A DNA stretch of 64,000 bases, taken from NCBI RefSeq assembly GCF_028369135.1, contig NZ_JAPWHW010000002.1, positions 186,001-250,000 of the forward strand, written 5' to 3'. Of this stretch, positions 61,978-64,000 are shown one piece after another. The translations under genes and the position numbers were made by a program. Under the pieces are notes generated by a model. It made no database searches, had not been told where the DNA came from, and saw only the letters and a program-made list of their open reading frames with translations. This DNA is from Roseovarius sp. ZX-A-9. GTDB lineage: Bacteria; Pseudomonadota; Alphaproteobacteria; Rhodobacterales; Rhodobacteraceae. Position 1 is the first letter of the stretch. Each line of letters begins with the position of its first letter.

Positions 61978-63170
61978 AGGCGAAAGAAAAGCGCCTTGAG
62001 ATAACCGCTTTCGGCCAGCATCGGGTGCATCGGATGATCCGGCCCGGCAAAGCCTGTGTGAATAAGCTGCGCATGGCCCCCGGCACGTCCGATCCCGCGC
62101 AGGCAGGCTGCGCGGAATGCGGTCAGGTCGACGGCATGCGAGCACGAGCAAAGGCCCAAGTACCCGCCCGGCGCCACCAGCGGCGTTGCCAGTCGCGCTA
62201 CCCGTTCATAAGCGCGCAATCCCGCCTCAAGCGCCTTCTTCGATGGCGCAAAAGCGGGTGGATCACAGATCACCAGATCGAATTTTTCGCCGTCATCGCC
62301 CAGCGTGCCCAAAACATCGAAGGCATCGCCCTTGCGGGTACTGAACCGATCCTGCGCGCCCATTGCGGCGGCGCCGCCCTGTGCCAGCGTCAAGGCAGGC
62401 TCGGAGCCGTCGACCGCCAGCGCCGAGATCGCGCCATTCGCCAGCGCGGCGAGGCCGAACCCGCCGACATGGGCAAAGACGTCCAGCACCCGCGCGCCCT
62501 GCGCCAGACCGGCGGCAAAGGCGTGATTGGGGCGCTGGTCGTAGAACAGGCCGGTTTTCTGTCCGCCGGTGAGGTCGGCCATGTAGGTCGCGCCGTTCAT
62601 CGGTACGGGCACCGGCGCGTCGGGTGCGCTACCGATCAGAACGCCACTTGCATCGTCCAGCCCTTCCAGCCCGCGGGCCCGTCCGCTGGCGTTTTTGAGA
62701 ATATGCGCACAGCCCGTCACCTCGGCCAGAACCTCGGCCAGATCGCTCAGCAGCCTCTCGGCCCAGGCCGCGTTGGGCTGGATCACGCAAGTGTCGCCGA
62801 ACCGGTCGATGACAATGCCGGGCAGATCATCGGCCTCGGCATGTACCAGACGGTAGTGGGGCGTATCATATAGCCGCGTGCGCAGTGCCAGCGCCCGGGT
62901 CAGCCGGGCGCGCAGCCAATCACGGTCCACGGTTGCGCCCGGATCACGATCCAGAACCCGCGCCATGATGCGCGAGGCGGGATTGACCGTCACCAGCGCC
63001 AGCGCGCGGCGGTTTGCATCCTCCAGAACCGCAATACTGCCCGGTTCCAGCGCCTTGGTGCGCCGGTCCGTGACCAGTTCATTGTCATAAACCCAAGGAA
63101 AGCCGCGCAGAACACCGCGCGGCGAAGATTTGGGTTTCAGGCGGATAACGGGCAAAGGGGACGACATCAT
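61974..63170 (-). CDS. rlmI: RlmI-like class I rRNA methyltransferase
   Basis: A 398-residue SAM-dependent methyltransferase. The N-terminal PUA-like part (GFPWVYDNELV) and the EEHGL-like central beta part are followed by the Rossmann domain: QKTGLFYDQRPNH, VLDVFAHVGGFGLAALANGA, DLVICDPPAFAPSK (the DPPxF motif of 5-methylcytosine enzymes) and LGLCSCSHAVD with the catalytic Cys. It should methylate 23S rRNA C1962 or an equivalent base. The start codon is preceded by AAAGGGA. The PIN gene overlaps its stop. Confidence 0.87.
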   Translation of the reverse strand: MMSSPLPVIRLKPKSSPRGVLRGFPWVYDNELVTDRRTKALEPGSIAVLEDANRRALALVTVNPASRIMARVLDRDPGATVDRDWLRARLTRALALRTRLYDTPHYRLVHAEADDLPGIVIDRFGDTCVIQPNAAWAERLLSDLAEVLAEVTGCAHILKNASGRARGLEGLDDASGVLIGSAPDAPVPVPMNGATYMADLTGGQKTGLFYDQRPNHAFAAGLAQGARVLDVFAHVGGFGLAALANGAISALAVDGSEPALTLAQGGAAAMGAQDRFSTRKGDAFDVLGTLGDDGEKFDLVICDPPAFAPSKKALEAGLRAYERVARLATPLVAPGGYLGLCSCSHAVDLTAFRAACLRGIGRAGGHAQLIHTGFAGPDHPMHPMLAESGYLKALFFRL

Positions 63171-63216
63171 GCCGTCCCTTTACGCATTTTTCAGCTGGGC
63201 CGAAAGGCCAGAGTGA

Positions 63217-63858
63217 TCAGCTTCCCGACTTGTTGAAAAGCCCCATCACTCCCAGACCGGCGCTCTGATAGCTGCCCGGATTGGAAATCTCGGCCCGGAT
63301 CACCTTTGCCAGATGCTCGGTGATGCGCACTTTCTGGGTCTCGCCGCGCTGTTCTGCAGCGATGGCCTGATTGCCACCAAAGGCTTTGAAGTCAGCCTCG
63401 ATCAGGCGCGGCTCGGTCAAGGGTTGGCCAGTGGCGGGATCCTTCAACGTCACCTTGAATTCAAGGTCATGCACGCCGCCGGTGGTATAGCGCGCCTTTT
63501 CGGTCAGCGCGTGAAACCGCGTCACTTGGACGTAGAGCTCGACCGGAACCCCGGTATCGAGACCAGTCACGCCCTTGACCATGGCGTCCTGCACGATTTT
63601 CTGCACCTGCGCATGACGGTCGCCGCGCGGATCTTCGCGCCAGACGATATCGCCGCCCGGATAATAACGGTTGGCCTCTGACACCCGCAGGGTGCGCGGC
63701 ACGCTGACAGTGACAGACTGTACGTTCACCGCAATCGGTGCAACCTGCTTGGGCGCTTCCAGCGGTGCGTTCCGCGAAGCGAATTCGGTCTCGGTGGAGC
63801 CACAGGCGGAAACCGCCAGCCCCATCAGCATCGCTGCCATGATCTTGATACGTTTCAT
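63217..63858 (-). CDS. putative lipoprotein, 213 aa, function unknown
   Basis: An N-terminal signal helix with lipobox VSAC (Cys18 approximately) precedes a mixed domain with RYYPGGDIVWREDPRGDRHAQVQKIVQDAM, then LYVQVTRFHALTEKARYTTGGVHDLEF and EQRGETQKVRITEHLAKVI. The ATG at 63858 has GGAGG 6 nt upstream; an ATG at 63864 is adjacent to that site and less likely. I recognise it only as a conserved Rhodobacteraceae-type lipoprotein without a role. It is close to the end of the window. Confidence 0.7.
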   Translation of the reverse strand: MKRIKIMAAMLMGLAVSACGSTETEFASRNAPLEAPKQVAPIAVNVQSVTVSVPRTLRVSEANRYYPGGDIVWREDPRGDRHAQVQKIVQDAMVKGVTGLDTGVPVELYVQVTRFHALTEKARYTTGGVHDLEFKVTLKDPATGQPLTEPRLIEADFKAFGGNQAIAAEQRGETQKVRITEHLAKVIRAEISNPGSYQSAGLGVMGLFNKSGS

Positions 63859-64000
63859 GTCCATCCTCCAAGGGCGTTCTACCCATCTTCCCGCCAAGGA
63901 GAATGATCGCGAAATGAGGCGTGTTTTGGACGTTTCCTGTGCAATCTGGTGATCGTTGTGCGGCGCTGACACGGCCAGGAATGCCGGAGCGCGGCCCGGT
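63859..64000. other. no gene seen at the right edge
   Basis: The last 142 nt upstream of the lipoprotein gene contain no supported reading frame. It probably holds the lipoprotein promoter. A neighbouring gene may begin beyond the edge. Confidence 0.4.

Overview
The window looks like a chromosomal segment of a high-GC alphaproteobacterium of the Rhodobacteraceae, most likely a marine Roseobacter-group organism. The reasons are the gene order DUF177-rpmF-plsX-fabH-ihfA-merR, the argS-SPOR-nagZ-scpA-scpB run, the methylamine (N-methylglutamate) genes with gmaS, an ornithine-lipid acyltransferase, a two-domain dCTP deaminase and an Entner-Doudoroff zwf-pgl-pgi operon. I see no insertion sequence, prophage, CRISPR array or rRNA operon. 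There are two tRNA genes, Gly(CCC) and Pro(GGG).

Layout. From 1 to 5.8 kb there is a cut gene end, a TauD-like dioxygenase, a small basic protein and a three-gene minus-strand operon (PhnW-like aminotransferase, CDP-alcohol phosphatidyltransferase, LicC/PntC-like cytidylyltransferase). This operon could activate a phosphono- or phosphoamino-alcohol and attach it to lipid. A HAD-IIA phosphatase lies next to it. From 6.2 to 13.5 kb a minus-strand block runs truncated hemoglobin, degenerate class III cyclase, soluble hybrid histidine kinase, OmpR/PhoB-type response regulator, then a second globin, a CysK-glutaredoxin fusion and an MFS carrier. Two 49-bp arrays of CTGAAAC-like repeats with identical geometry flank this block and look like the binding site of its own regulator. 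From 14 to 17 kb, plus-strand genes encode two OsmC proteins, a flavin monooxygenase and two tiny proteins.

From 17 to 22.7 kb lie a ferric-reductase-like protein and a persulfide/thiosulfate module: a BigR/SqrR-type ArsR repressor divergent from two YeeE half-transporters, a persulfide-dioxygenase-like metallo-hydrolase and a SulP permease. From 22.9 to 28.3 kb lie an XRE-cupin regulator, the three N-methylglutamate synthase subunits and gmaS. The N-methylglutamate dehydrogenase is not in view. From 28.5 to 49 kb the content is mostly housekeeping: tRNA-Gly, AbrB-family protein, SDR, ABC-F, olsB, bamE, the fatty-acid/ribosome cluster, tRNA-Pro, dcd, the scpB-scpA-nagZ-SPOR-argS group, a cation/proton antiporter, dgt and an A-type Fe-S carrier.

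From 49.1 to 51.7 kb is the most unusual element: a 155-residue protein with seven FTSSL-centred repeats spaced 21, 21, 21, 21, 15 and 21 residues, followed by an unrecognised helical 358-residue protein whose stop overlaps the start of a DMT-family exporter. The rest holds xth, a second DMT protein, eno, a glycine-zipper lipoprotein, pgi-pgl-zwf, an orphan radical SAM protein with six C-terminal cysteines, an M48 protease, a PIN protein coupled to an RlmI-like methyltransferase, and a lipoprotein. Promoters, operators, terminators and functional assignments are read by eye and by family knowledge. No database search was run.
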